A stretch of 64,000 bases of DNA from NCBI GenBank assembly GCA_000333855.2, contig CM007346.1:962365-1026364 (forward strand). Direction: 5' to 3'. The notes under the pieces are model-generated. The model did not search any database and was not told where the DNA came from. It was given only the letters and a program-made list of their open reading frames with translations. This stretch comes from Endotrypanum monterogeii. Taxonomy: Eukaryota > Euglenozoa > Kinetoplastea > Trypanosomatida > Trypanosomatidae. The position numbers were made by a program, and so were the translations under genes. Position 1 is the stretch's first letter, and every line of letters starts with the position of its first letter. Positions 1-9,849 of the stretch are shown here, one piece after another.

Positions 1-188
1 GCCCCCTTTTTTTTTGTGTGTCTTTTGCGTATCGCCGACGCCCAGACGTCTCTCCCTGCGAGTTTTGTGCCAGCCTTCCCCGAACACTCGAGTAGTGCTG
101 ACGTGGGCATCGGCATTTTATCCCGACTCCCAGACTACTTGATTACTGAGTTGCGGGGGGACGGGGCGCGGGCACGCACAAGCGCGAT

Positions 189-1667
189 ATGGCCGCCGTG
201 CAACTCGCCAAGAATATCCTGGCTGCCGATGGGCAGCCGTTCACAACACTGTCGCTCGCCGAGGGACTTCCACCTGTGACGTCGGAGACATCGATACCAG
301 AAGCGCGACGCAACTACATGCGTCTCGCTGGAGTCATTCATCCAGATCGCCTTCAGAGCAGCTTTGACAAAGCCACGGAGGCATTCCAGTGTCTCGTGCG
401 TGCCTTCGAGTGCTTCGCAGATCCCAAGTTGCGCAAGCAAGCCGCTGCTGCCGCGAAAAAGCTGGGCAAGGCCAAGGATACTGCCTCTGAGACCGTCCGT
501 GAGCGTTGCCGGAAGGCCACATCCTCGCGCTCGTCTCCAGCCTCGCCGACCTCGTCCAAGTCGGAGAAATCGAAGACGGCTGCGTCCAAGGCTCGTGTCA
601 CGTCACCTTTGAAAAAGTCAAAGAAAACCGTCAAACGCAAGGCGGAGGAGAGTGAGCCGGAGCTTACCGATCGGGAGGGGGAAAGCGATTCTGAGGGTGG
701 GGCGTCAGATGGCTCGGCAGCGGATGAGGAGGAGTGGGCCACCGCTTGGGCGGAGCCAGAGGTCTCGACGAACCGCACGCCAATCGGAAAGCCGCGGGTG
801 GGTGGGGTCTATCAGCCTACCACGGTGGGGTGTCCCAAGTGCCGTTCTCTCTGGGAGTCAGATTCACGGCCACAGTATTCATTATTCATGGGCCATTGGG
901 GTAAGAAGGTGCACTGTCAGCTGTGTCTCTTCCAATTCGGTTGTGCAACAGCGCTGCACGCCTGTCCACATTGCAGCGTGCCCTTTGAATATGATGTCTC
1001 CATGTATGATACGGTTCAAACTTGCCAGCGATGCAGGAAGCCGTTTGGGTTTCCCTACTACCCTGTCAGTCAGCACCTTATCGACCAGGTCGCGCTGGAA
1101 GAATGGCGAGAGCGCATGGATCGACAAAAGGCTAGTGAGCGAGAGGCCCGTGCGAAGGCGCGTCGCGGCGGCGCCAGCGACGAAGCGAGTGCTGCGGAGG
1201 AAGAGATGCAGCTTCTTATAGGCACGTGCATCATGGAAGAGAGGTGTCCTTTGTGCAACAAGCGTGTGAAGAGCAATCACCGTGCTCATGTGGGGGAGTG
1301 CAAAACTAAAACGAGAGAGGCGCCGTCCGCATCAACAGAAAAAAAAAACTCTCAGTCATCCAAGACCACCCCATCACCAAAGAGATCAGTAAAGACAACA
1401 GCGCCAAAAGTTGCCAAGACGGCGCCGGAGGCAACGACGCGAGCACCGACCTCAGGGGTTTCCAAGGCGGCCACCGCACCCTCAAGCCCACGCGCCCCGA
1501 GGCCGAAGTGCACCACCACAAAAGGCAAGAAGGCGACGGCGCCACCGAGGCGGAAGCGGCGACGCGACGACACCGATTCGTCAGATGGGGAAGACGTCTC
1601 TGACTCTGACGAAGACGAAACCAGCTCTGAGTCGTCATTCGACGACGACGACGACAGCGATGAGTGA
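189..1667 (+). CDS. J-domain protein with multiple zinc-binding modules
   Basis: This 492-residue protein opens with a J-domain-like segment: the HPD tripeptide, which activates Hsp70 in this family, is at residues 51-53 and is followed by helical sequence to about residue 85. Residues 85-205 are low-complexity, basic then acidic. A cysteine-rich block follows with four CxxC pairs (215-218, 243-246, 259-262, 279-282), enough for two zinc sites. A C2HC finger lies at C353-C356-H367-C371. The tail (375-492) is Lys/Ser/Pro-rich and ends in an acidic Asp run. The start is the first ATG of the frame. The basic and acidic stretches suggest a nuclear or RNA-associated co-chaperone, but this is inference. 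The J-domain call rests on HPD and helix spacing and is fairly sure; client and location are unknown. Confidence 0.85.
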   Translation: MAAVQLAKNILAADGQPFTTLSLAEGLPPVTSETSIPEARRNYMRLAGVIHPDRLQSSFDKATEAFQCLVRAFECFADPKLRKQAAAAAKKLGKAKDTASETVRERCRKATSSRSSPASPTSSKSEKSKTAASKARVTSPLKKSKKTVKRKAEESEPELTDREGESDSEGGASDGSAADEEEWATAWAEPEVSTNRTPIGKPRVGGVYQPTTVGCPKCRSLWESDSRPQYSLFMGHWGKKVHCQLCLFQFGCATALHACPHCSVPFEYDVSMYDTVQTCQRCRKPFGFPYYPVSQHLIDQVALEEWRERMDRQKASEREARAKARRGGASDEASAAEEEMQLLIGTCIMEERCPLCNKRVKSNHRAHVGECKTKTREAPSASTEKKNSQSSKTTPSPKRSVKTTAPKVAKTAPEATTRAPTSGVSKAATAPSSPRAPRPKCTTTKGKKATAPPRRKRRRDDTDSSDGEDVSDSDEDETSSESSFDDDDDSDE

Positions 1668-1739
1668 GACCTCGCCGGGTGGAGGACTGCAGAGGTGCAA
1701 CGCCTTCACTCAGATGGCGCTGTTGACGCACTTTCTCAG

Positions 1740-1740
<1 letters not shown>

Positions 1741-1770
<30 letters not shown>
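1741..1770 (+). repeat. (CA)15 microsatellite
   Basis: A perfect dinucleotide run 74 bases after the stop of the J-domain gene, so it is in the likely 3' UTR. Confidence 0.97.
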
Positions 1771-1772
<2 letters not shown>

Positions 1773-1893
1773 GTGTCTACAGTCTTCTATAACAACATAG
1801 AGTGCGTGTGGATTTGGTTTAAACGTATACACGACTGCCCACGTGAAGCTTATTGCTCACCATTTCTTTGCACTTGTGGTCCTTTCAGAGAGT

Positions 1894-2343
1894 GAGAAGG
1901 GGACAACCCCCGCATGGAGGGAAGGGGGGAGAGGGAGACACACCAGGCGCAGTACCCCACGTTGCGGTGAGGCCAGGGGTTTTCCCATCTTACCCCCCTA
2001 TCGGACTCCTGCCACTCCCCCACCACTTGTGGTACTGATGGGGTCATGTATCTACGAAATAGAAAATTTAAAGCATTTCTTTGCCACGGGCAGCGGGGAT
2101 GAACTCCTGGATGTCGCTGCGCTGGAGCAGGCCACAGCCGCGGACGTGACTGCACCATTTAAGGGACGGACAGATGTCTGCCTGCCTCGAGGGGTGCGCC
2201 ACGCGGCAGCCGCAGTCTTCTGTGAGGGAGTCAGAGGCGGCGTGCAAGGCGGTGGTGGGTGAGGTAGGGTGGAAGGGGTATGGGGTCGCTAGAGGGGCCC
2301 TGCCGGCATGCTCCAGTTTGTCCTGCCGCGACGCGTGGGCGAC
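1894..2343 (+). mobile_element. SIDER-like dispersed repeat, family A copy 1
   Basis: About 450 bp that recur almost unchanged at 30093-30569 and, inverted, at 31861-32333. Copies 1 and 2 differ by a C-run length change near position 2006 and a few substitutions near 2287-2292. It has no open frame of its own. Size, placement in 3' intergenic DNA and lack of coding match the SIDER class of degenerate retroposons known in Leishmania, many of which affect mRNA stability. The family assignment is from memory; the repetition is seen directly. This copy lacks about 26 bp of 3' sequence shared by copies 2 and 3. Confidence 0.8.
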
Positions 2344-2958
2344 GCTGCTTACTCGAAACCCCACAAAGGGTCGGTGGGGATGACAGCGTGGGATGCAGGG
2401 TCGGCGCTTTACGCCCGGCGGTGGTGTGGGTTTGCTGAAAGCGGGGAAAATTGATCTCGCCCATCCACTCATACACATGCACGTTTTTTATTGAGTTTTA
2501 CCGTGTCCGGTACGCGAAAGAGAACGGTTAGCGAAAGCAACGTGTCAAACATACACTAAAGGACGAGGTCATCCAAAGTAAAATTTCTTAAGTCGCATGC
2601 GAAGGCGAAGGCGGCGCCCTCCTCCCTCTCTCTTCTAAGACGGCCTAATGGCCCTACACCCCCTACTGAAGCATCTTCTTCACATGGTCGGCAACCAGAT
2701 CAACTCAAGGCAACAGTGTGTATTATTTCCAGATAAATGGGCAGTATCACTCGACATTTTTTTTCGTCCGAAAAGAGACGTTACGCTTGCACCATCTGCC
2801 GTTGCCATGGAGAGGTTGTCCCGATGACAGTCGTTATTTCCTTCTGCCTGTTCTATCGCCCTATTGCCTCACTACATCTCTTCGCTTTCCTGACACGTAT
2901 TTTTCTTGTCTTTCTCCCATAGCAGTTTATATCAGACCATATCTATCCACGGGCATCC

Positions 2959-2961
<3 letters not shown>

Positions 2962-2996
<35 letters not shown>
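2962..2996 (+). repeat. (TA)n microsatellite
   Basis: Uninterrupted TA run of about 35 bases, followed directly by a pyrimidine-rich region. Confidence 0.97.
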
Positions 2997-2998
<2 letters not shown>

Positions 2999-3404
2999 GC
3001 GAAGCCCTGTCTCCTCCTCCCCTACTTCTATTTTCCCCCTCCCCTCTTTTTTTCCTGCGGCCCCCCTTTTCCCCTTATATCCTCCACCCATCTGTTCTTC
3101 TGTTTTGATCCTTGCTCACTCTCCTTGAGTGACACCTCTGCACCTGTACCTGTTCCCGGGGCTCTGTGCTTTGTGTATGTTCCTCGTTTCGTCACTCCAG
3201 GTCATACTTTTTTTTTTTTTTGCTCCGCCCCAACTCCTTTTCCCTCCCTTCTCCAATACTTCCCCTTTATTTTTATTTTTTTTTTCCTCCTCCGCAGTCA
3301 AACTCAACGTGTGTTGCCAGCAGGGAGAGAGGGAGGAGGGTACGTTATTTGACTTTCTCCTCACGCTGCATTCTTGGTGACCGCGTGTGTTGTTGTTGCT
3401 GTCC

Positions 3405-3520
3405 TCGACTTTTTTTTTTTCCTTTTCCGTCTTTGCATTTTTCTTCCCTGGTTTATTCTCCCCCCTTCCCTTTGTGCTCATATTTCCTCCTTTCGCTGTC
3501 GGCCGGCACGATCCATACAG
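3405..3520 (+). promoter_or_regulatory. Predicted spliced-leader acceptor for calcineurin A
   Basis: A dense T/C tract (3405-3500) is followed by the first AG at 3519-3520, 119 bases before the ATG. This is the usual trypanosomatid trans-splicing layout. Confidence 0.55.
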
Positions 3521-3639
3521 TACAGTGCGATAAGCGGCAAACAACCGGTACCAAGCTCTTCTTTCCCACCTCTAATTAGAGGTTTGCCGATACCATTGAT
3601 AAGCCCAGAGAGAAGGTTGTCACTATCTTCGTCAGCTCC

Positions 3640-5151
3640 ATGTCGAACCCTGTCAGCAAGGTGGAGCACATGTTGCTCACCGAACGCGGTGATCCGACAG
3701 TGCCACCGCCAAGCTGGGAGCCGCTGAGTACGTCTGCCCTCTTCGATGACAGCGGGAAACCACGTCCTGATAATGTGCGGCAACATTTTGCGAAGGAGGG
3801 GGTACTGCATGAGGCAGATGTCCTCACTATTATCACCAAGTGTGCCCTCATTTGGAAGGATGAACCCAATGTGCTGCATCTTGACGACCCGGTAGTTATC
3901 GCCGGCGATATCCACGGTCAATACTATGACTTACTGAACCTTCTTTCAATCGGTGGCGATCCGTCTCAACAGAAGTATATTTTTCTAGGCGACTACGTCG
4001 ACCGTGGTTGCTTCGGCGTTGAGGTGATTCTCCTGTTGATGTGCTACAAGATCTGCTACCCCACTACTATGGTTATGCTTCGCGGTAACCACGAGAGTCG
4101 CCACCTTACTGCATATTTTAACTTCAAGCGCGAGGTGCTGTACAAGTACTCGATTGCTGTATACAATGCCATGATGTCTGCCTTTGACTGCCTACCACTT
4201 GCATGCCTCGTGAACAATCGTTTTCTCTGCTTGCATGGAGGCTTATCACCAGAGTTGAAGAGGATTTCCGACATCAGCGCACTGCACCGCTTTCGCGAGC
4301 CGCCATCGTCGGGGCCAATGTGTGACCTCCTCTGGTCTGACCCACTGGACGAAAAGGAAGAGAATCGTGCGGCGCCACAGTTTTTTATGCCCAACACAAC
4401 CCGTGGATGCTCCTACGTCTATAGCAACGCTGCCGCCTGCAATTTCTTGCACGAAAATAACCTCATCACGATTATCCGTGGCCACGAGGCCCAGAATGAG
4501 GGCTACCACCTCTACAGAAAGACGAGCAAAGGATTTCCCGCGGTGATTTGCATCTTCTCTGCGCCAAACTACTGCGACACGTACGACAATCGGGCTGCCA
4601 TTGTGATGCTTAACCGAAGCGTGATGAATATACGTCAGTTCAACAGTAGCCCGCATCCGTATTACCTGCCCAACTTCATGAACGCCTTCACATGGTCGTT
4701 GCCCTTTGTGGCGGAGAAAGTTCTCGATATTTGGGCCAACGTCCTGAGACTCGTCGCCGTCACGGAGGACCGGGTTACGCCGGGGGGTGACGCGGGAATG
4801 AGTGCGCCAACTGCTGACGTGGATGCAGATGACATCAATAGGAGCGTCTTGGAGCAACAGGGCGAGAGTATACGCCAAAAGATATTGGCAATGGGGAATC
4901 TCTCCCGCACGTTTCAAAACTTTCGTGACGAGAAAGAAACCGTTCCCCGACTCAAGGGAGTGACAGGTGATACAATACCACATGGCGTTCAGCAGTTTGG
5001 CTCAGCCGAGGTTCCGAGTGCCATCCATGGATTTGAGGAATCGCGGGAGGTGAACCGTATCAACGCACGCTGGCCGGATTGCCGTATAGAAGAGGGATCG
5101 GAACCCAAGTCCAGCCTGGTGGCTAATGCACTCACTGGAAGCTTTCTTTAA
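3640..5151 (+). CDS. CnA: Calcineurin (PP2B) catalytic subunit A
   Basis: This 503-residue Ser/Thr phosphatase contains the metallophosphatase motifs GDIHG (89-93), GDYVDRG (117-123), RGNHE (148-152), HGG (199-201) and RGHE (280-283), which bind the Fe/Zn pair. The segment from about 328 to 362 (MNIRQFN...PHPYYLPNFM...LPFVAEK) is specific to calcineurin and leads into the calcineurin-B-binding helix (about 353-372). The C-terminus keeps a calmodulin-binding-like stretch (about 410-440) and an autoinhibitory-like FEESREVNRINARWPD (465-480). It should therefore be a Ca2+/calmodulin- and CnB-controlled enzyme. In Leishmania, calcineurin is linked to stress survival and differentiation. The start is the first ATG after a strong acceptor. 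Identification is firm; which paralogue it is was not settled. Confidence 0.96.
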   Translation: MSNPVSKVEHMLLTERGDPTVPPPSWEPLSTSALFDDSGKPRPDNVRQHFAKEGVLHEADVLTIITKCALIWKDEPNVLHLDDPVVIAGDIHGQYYDLLNLLSIGGDPSQQKYIFLGDYVDRGCFGVEVILLLMCYKICYPTTMVMLRGNHESRHLTAYFNFKREVLYKYSIAVYNAMMSAFDCLPLACLVNNRFLCLHGGLSPELKRISDISALHRFREPPSSGPMCDLLWSDPLDEKEENRAAPQFFMPNTTRGCSYVYSNAAACNFLHENNLITIIRGHEAQNEGYHLYRKTSKGFPAVICIFSAPNYCDTYDNRAAIVMLNRSVMNIRQFNSSPHPYYLPNFMNAFTWSLPFVAEKVLDIWANVLRLVAVTEDRVTPGGDAGMSAPTADVDADDINRSVLEQQGESIRQKILAMGNLSRTFQNFRDEKETVPRLKGVTGDTIPHGVQQFGSAEVPSAIHGFEESREVNRINARWPDCRIEEGSEPKSSLVANALTGSFL

Positions 5152-5248
5152 AGCCAAAGTCGCAGGAGAGGCGTGTTTCGCTGTCTTTTCATAGCGCCGC
5201 AGTGACTTATTAGGTGCACGCAAGGAGGCGAATAGCAAGAGAAGGTGT

Positions 5249-5288
<40 letters not shown>

Positions 5289-6100
5289 CGATATGTTATT
5301 TAGTGCCCCATCACTAATCCATAGGCTCGTTTGTTGAGTGTTCAACCAGTTGTTGATGCCGTAACGTTTCGAGTGAAAAAAATTGATGCGTTCATATTTT
5401 TCTGCCCCTCCCTCCTCCCACCTCCCACTCCCCCTCCCTCTTCATCCTAAGGCACCGTAACGTTCGAATAAAATGTTATGTTCATCTTCGTTTTCTGTTC
5501 CACCATTGCTGTAATCGTTTTCGCAGCGTATGAACTGGTCACCTACGAGAAGTTGCAAGACTCAATCTATCTATGGGGTCCTGAGATGGGGAGTGCGTGT
5601 CAATGGACACTGCCACGCCGCGCTGATCTTGGCACCCCATCAGACATTTGAATACGTGCGCCAACGTGCGCCGATCCACTGCTTTTTATACATGTATGTA
5701 TATTTATCTTTAGGTATATATGCGTACATAAACGTGTGTTTGTTGTGTGTGTGTGTGTGTGTGTGTGTCCTTGTTATAAATTTTATTTGTGATCGCCAAG
5801 ATAGCACGCCCTCCCCCCTTATTCTTCTCTCGATGGCTGGGTCAGGGCGCGTCACGACCCTCGCGGAGAGAAAGGTGGCAGATGCTCCCTGCTATCACTC
5901 TTCACTGCAGATTCTTCACCTATGATGCCTGCACATACGTGTTGGACCATTGACCAGGACACTGAAGCCTCCTTCGCTACGATAAAGGCTGTAGCACCTT
6001 ACGGCAGCTCGTGACGTCCTTTCGACAGATTAGTGTCTTGGATAGCCGTCTTATCTCCTTTTGAGATTCCCCCCTCTCGTCCCATTTCTTCCTACGCATA

Positions 6101-6108
6101 CACCCACC

Positions 6109-6140
<32 letters not shown>
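6101..6140 (+). repeat. (CCCA)n/(CA)n compound microsatellite
   Basis: CCCA units pass directly into a CA run in the calcineurin 3' region. Confidence 0.95.
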
Positions 6141-6574
6141 AGCTCTCTGTAGTCGATATGGCAGAATTCGTCGCTCACAGCAAACAAGAAGTCGATATTT
6201 CCCATCACTGCTGTACGTGCATGACATGCTCGGATAAGAGCTTTTTGGCAGCTCCCTGCCTACTGCTAAGCACCAAGATGTGACGCAGACAAGTCAGCTG
6301 CTGGCCATCTTTCAGTGACGAATAAAAGTGACCCCACATCTCCAAGACCATAGTAACTGGTGAGTAACAGTAGGGACTTGGCGTGCTGATAGTGTGTTGC
6401 CGATATCCTTCCCTGAAACTTGTTCTTGGTGTGTGTGTATATCTGTGTCTGCGAAAAGAGAGGGCGGGTCTGCAGAGATTTATTTCCCTCTTCGAATCAA
6501 CGTTACAAAAGGGTAGTCGACTAAACCAAAAGATCAAGAAATGTTTCCTGTTCCCAAGCCGCAAGACTCGGTGG

Positions 6575-7111
6575 GGAGGGGGCATGGCACATGAAGGTGT
6601 GGCTGTGCGACGCGGAGTGCCTCATGGCGCCCCTGGCGCTCTACGAGCATTCGTGTGGCCGATGTGGGCTGTGCTTTGTGGAATGCTGCGGCCCTCTCGA
6701 GACTCGAATGGCGGAGAGAGAGGGACGCGGTCCGCAGGCTGGGCACTCGTCTCCCCCCGGGGTGGCCCTGATCTGCGGGCAGGCCCGTCCCTTCTCTTTA
6801 TCTCCTTGGTGCCCCCTCCCCATTTGCCCTGCGTGGCAGACGTCACCGCTTTTATTTCTGAAAGGTGTGTGTGTGTGTGTGTGTGTGTGTACCGGCGCGC
6901 AGTCCCACCGAACCGCGTGTGGTAGTGATGACACCGCGCACGCCCCGAGAGGGATGTGAGCCCGTGCGACGTGTGACTAAATTCGGCGGCAGGGGTGGCT
7001 TGTGCTCACAGCCGAGCATGCCTAGCTGCGTTGCTGTCAAGGGTGGGGCGGGGGAGGGGTCATTGCGGAGCGGTGGTGGCCATGATGATGATGACTCTTC
7101 CGAGGCGGGGT
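6575..7111 (+). mobile_element. SIDER-like dispersed repeat, family B copy 1 (5'-truncated)
   Basis: The segment from about 6580 (GGCATGGCACATGAAGG) to the GATGATGAC...CCGAGGCGGGG end at 7111 matches 44132-44666 closely, including an internal TG tract (6864-6891). Compared with the long copy at 43782-44666 it lacks about 350 bp at the 5' end. 5' truncation with a common 3' end is typical of target-primed retroposition. It lies in the 3' intergenic DNA of calcineurin. No open frame of its own was seen. Confidence 0.75.
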
Positions 7112-7488
7112 GTTGGTGTACTGATCGTTCTCTATCGGTGGGTGTGTCTTTATGAGCCTACAGATGGAATATATCGAAGAGAAGAAAATGTAAATAATCT
7201 ACAAAAATGGAAAGAACAAATTCTGTTCAAATGTCCATGCGTCGTAAGGTCGTCAGTGTATGGTTAACAGTGACGCGCTCTCCCTACTCTGCCTCCTTTT
7301 CACCGATGGCATTCCTTCATCTCGATTTTTTTTTTGTATGTGCAACTCATCCCCCACAATACCATTGCGCTTCACAACGGTTTGCTTCGATGTGTATCTC
7401 CTTGGTGCGCATCAATGGTTGCGGGTGTCACACTTGTTTTCATTTACCTTTTTGACTCGGTTTGCCACCCGAAAGGTGGTGTGATACC

Positions 7489-9849
7489 ATGCCCGGCATG
7501 CGTCCACTGGAGACGGTGTCCAAAACACTGCGTCGCCGTGCTCAACTGCAGCGGTGGAAGCAGCAGTCGCAAATGCTTCGTCCAAGGAGTGACACAGGGG
7601 TGACTGGAACCGTGAGCTCTACGGGCCCCAGTAGCGCTCTCAGTGTGCACGATCAGCCGAAGTTTGGGCCGTCATGGGGCACGCCGACAGGTTCATCTGC
7701 CGAGCTCTCTTCCAATGAGAAAAATGTTGCGCTGCATGTGGATGGAGCTCTTCGGCGAGCGTACCAGCTGCGGGATACAGCGCGGCCATCATCATCGCTA
7801 CAGCGTCGCCTTGCGGAATACCTACGCACCTCCACATCCAAGGCGGAGTCGGCAGAGGCTTTTTTTCTTCTCTGTCGAACGCACCGGGAGGCTCTGACTC
7901 CAGCCACCTTCGCGGCGTTTACGAGTACCCTGCTGCGGCATAACGTAGCCACGCAAATGGGTGTACAGATGTACGAGGCGGCGTTTGCCGATGCGGCATT
8001 ATCCACGGAGGGGAGTCGCTGGGGCCGCATCGAGCCGGCAGAGGCGCGGTCTTTTGTTCTTTACCAGGCACGCCGGTTGGAGCGGTACGCTGTGAAGGGT
8101 ACGTCTTTTCACGAAGAGGCTGGGTTGACACTGGAGGGTGCTGACAATGCAGTGGTCACATTCACTCAACACCAACTGCGCCAACGCGCTGCTGGGTCAA
8201 GTGCGCTGCCTGTGTCGTGCGATGTTCTCGTGGAGCTCATTCACCTCGATGTGTCTTGGTCCACTGCGTTGCAGGTGTACCGGTACGCCAAGGAGCTTTC
8301 TGGCGTTGACCCACCTGCTGATATGACTGCACGACTGATGGGGCTCATGACGGGCTACAAAACGAATGCACTGGGCTCACGTCCCTGGAGGATGGCACTG
8401 GAGTTATACGACAGACTTCTGGGCAGCGGGTACGATGTGCCTTTGGATGCCCATACGTCCGCACTGGATGCTGTGTGGCGCAGCGGAGAGACTTACGTTA
8501 AACCACACCACTCGCTCTCACCCGCTGATCGCGATGGCATGTGGGGTGAACTGCTGCGCATACGCAATCGCGTATCCGAGGCCCAGGTCACAGGAGACGC
8601 AGGATGCCGTTTCACGGAGGCGCTCATCAAGGCTGCCGGCGCGGCCGGTCGATGGGAGGCTGCGGTGCAGCTACTGAGTGATATGGACGTTGCGTTGGCG
8701 AACACGTCTCATCGCCTTTTGGTGCCCAGCGCGGAGTCTTTTCTCTTCACGATGGCTGCGTGCAATGCCGCGCAGAATGCCGCCCACGCCAATGCACTGT
8801 ACGATTCTTTTAGCGCTCTTTACACGTTGCGCAGTGCGCATCCCGAAGCGCTGCTGATGTACTTGCAGTCGCTTCGATATGTCGAGCACCTGTCTGCGCG
8901 AGTCGGTCCACACGTGGAAGCTCTTGTGGCAGATGGAGAAGGGCTGGATCGACCGTGCTGTGTGGTATGCCTGCAGCTTCTCTCGAGCCAGCGAGTGCGC
9001 ACGACGCAGGTGGAGAAGTGGAAGATTGCACAGAAACTGCTATACTTTTACGACAGTAACCCCTGGCCGCAGCAGCCCCAGGTGCGGAAAGCAGAGCTGC
9101 AGACGGTTTTCCGCTGCTGCCATCTTATCGCGGCAGCTGCGGATCCCGGCGCGAAAATGTCGGCTGCAGCGGCGACATGTCCCTTGCTCACGGAGCTGCG
9201 CGCTTATCTAGTTTCGGTATTCGGGCCCAGCTCTCCTGAGTGCCAATGGCTTGATGACACTGAGGTGTACTCGCTTCTCACTACCCACAGCTGGGAGAAC
9301 GCCCTCGCCGTTTATCAGCGACAAGTGATACAGCGCCCGTCATCTCGCATGATTGACCTTCCCATTCCGCTCCGTCAAGTGCGCCACATGCTCGCCAAAA
9401 CATTGCTGCGCTGTGCTCGCGCTGACACAACCGAGGTGGCAGAGGAGAAGTTTCTGCTCGAGGAGGATCAGCAGGCACAGGAGCGAGCAAAGACGTTGGA
9501 TTATCTGGCACTAGCTGTCCGCACTGTCCGCGAAATCTACGCGGAAACCGACGACACGGTCCCTCACAGCATCATTGCCGAGCTTCTGCTTCACCAAGCC
9601 TTGCATACACCACACGTACGAGAGAAACAGAAATTTGCCGTGGACGCCATGCGCGAGCTATCGCGTGGGTTGTCCAGCACCGTGACCCCACATGTTATCG
9701 ACATGGTTGCACAGTCACTCTCGCTTACGGAGGAACATGTCCACAGTGTTCTTATTGACGGCAGCGCGCAGCTGCGTGCGAAGGCGCTACAACGAGACGG
9801 CCAGAAGCGGATACGTGCGAGTGGCTGCCTCGAGAAGGTCATCATATGA
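7489..9849 (+). CDS. Putative mitochondrial helical-repeat (PPR-like) protein
   Basis: 786 residues from the first ATG; the frame stays open upstream, but only non-ATG codons are available there. The first 35 residues are rich in Arg, Lys, Ser and Gln with no acidic run, consistent with a mitochondrial import signal. The body is almost all helical, with PPR-like helix pairs such as PWRMALELYDRLLGSG (about 300-320) and WEAAVQLLSDMDV (about 389-405), each followed by a second helix. This suggests an RNA-binding protein of mitochondrial RNA processing or the mitoribosome, where trypanosomatids use many such proteins. No catalytic motif was seen. A divergent TPR-type protein is the main alternative. 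Confidence 0.8.
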   Translation: MPGMRPLETVSKTLRRRAQLQRWKQQSQMLRPRSDTGVTGTVSSTGPSSALSVHDQPKFGPSWGTPTGSSAELSSNEKNVALHVDGALRRAYQLRDTARPSSSLQRRLAEYLRTSTSKAESAEAFFLLCRTHREALTPATFAAFTSTLLRHNVATQMGVQMYEAAFADAALSTEGSRWGRIEPAEARSFVLYQARRLERYAVKGTSFHEEAGLTLEGADNAVVTFTQHQLRQRAAGSSALPVSCDVLVELIHLDVSWSTALQVYRYAKELSGVDPPADMTARLMGLMTGYKTNALGSRPWRMALELYDRLLGSGYDVPLDAHTSALDAVWRSGETYVKPHHSLSPADRDGMWGELLRIRNRVSEAQVTGDAGCRFTEALIKAAGAAGRWEAAVQLLSDMDVALANTSHRLLVPSAESFLFTMAACNAAQNAAHANALYDSFSALYTLRSAHPEALLMYLQSLRYVEHLSARVGPHVEALVADGEGLDRPCCVVCLQLLSSQRVRTTQVEKWKIAQKLLYFYDSNPWPQQPQVRKAELQTVFRCCHLIAAAADPGAKMSAAAATCPLLTELRAYLVSVFGPSSPECQWLDDTEVYSLLTTHSWENALAVYQRQVIQRPSSRMIDLPIPLRQVRHMLAKTLLRCARADTTEVAEEKFLLEEDQQAQERAKTLDYLALAVRTVREIYAETDDTVPHSIIAELLLHQALHTPHVREKQKFAVDAMRELSRGLSSTVTPHVIDMVAQSLSLTEEHVHSVLIDGSAQLRAKALQRDGQKRIRASGCLEKVII

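Larger units (their letters stand above)
1668..3639. other. Intergenic region before calcineurin A
   Basis: No convincing gene. It holds a (CA)15 tract (1741-1770), SIDER-like copy A1 (1894-2343), a (TA)n tract (2962-2996), and long T- and C-rich runs from about 2990 to 3500 that act as the splice-acceptor region of the next gene. Confidence 0.8.
5152..7488. other. Intergenic region with microsatellites and repeat B1
   Basis: No supported gene. It contains (CA)n at 5250-5282, (TG)n at 5744-5768, a (CCCA)n/(CA)n tract at 6101-6140, and the 5'-truncated family B repeat at about 6575-7111. The last 350 bases are T-rich 5' sequence of the next gene. Confidence 0.75.

Noticed and set aside
2041..2262. 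Open frames repeated in family A copies
   Set aside because: The same frames recur because the repeat is copied; they lack acceptors and are part of a non-coding retroposon.
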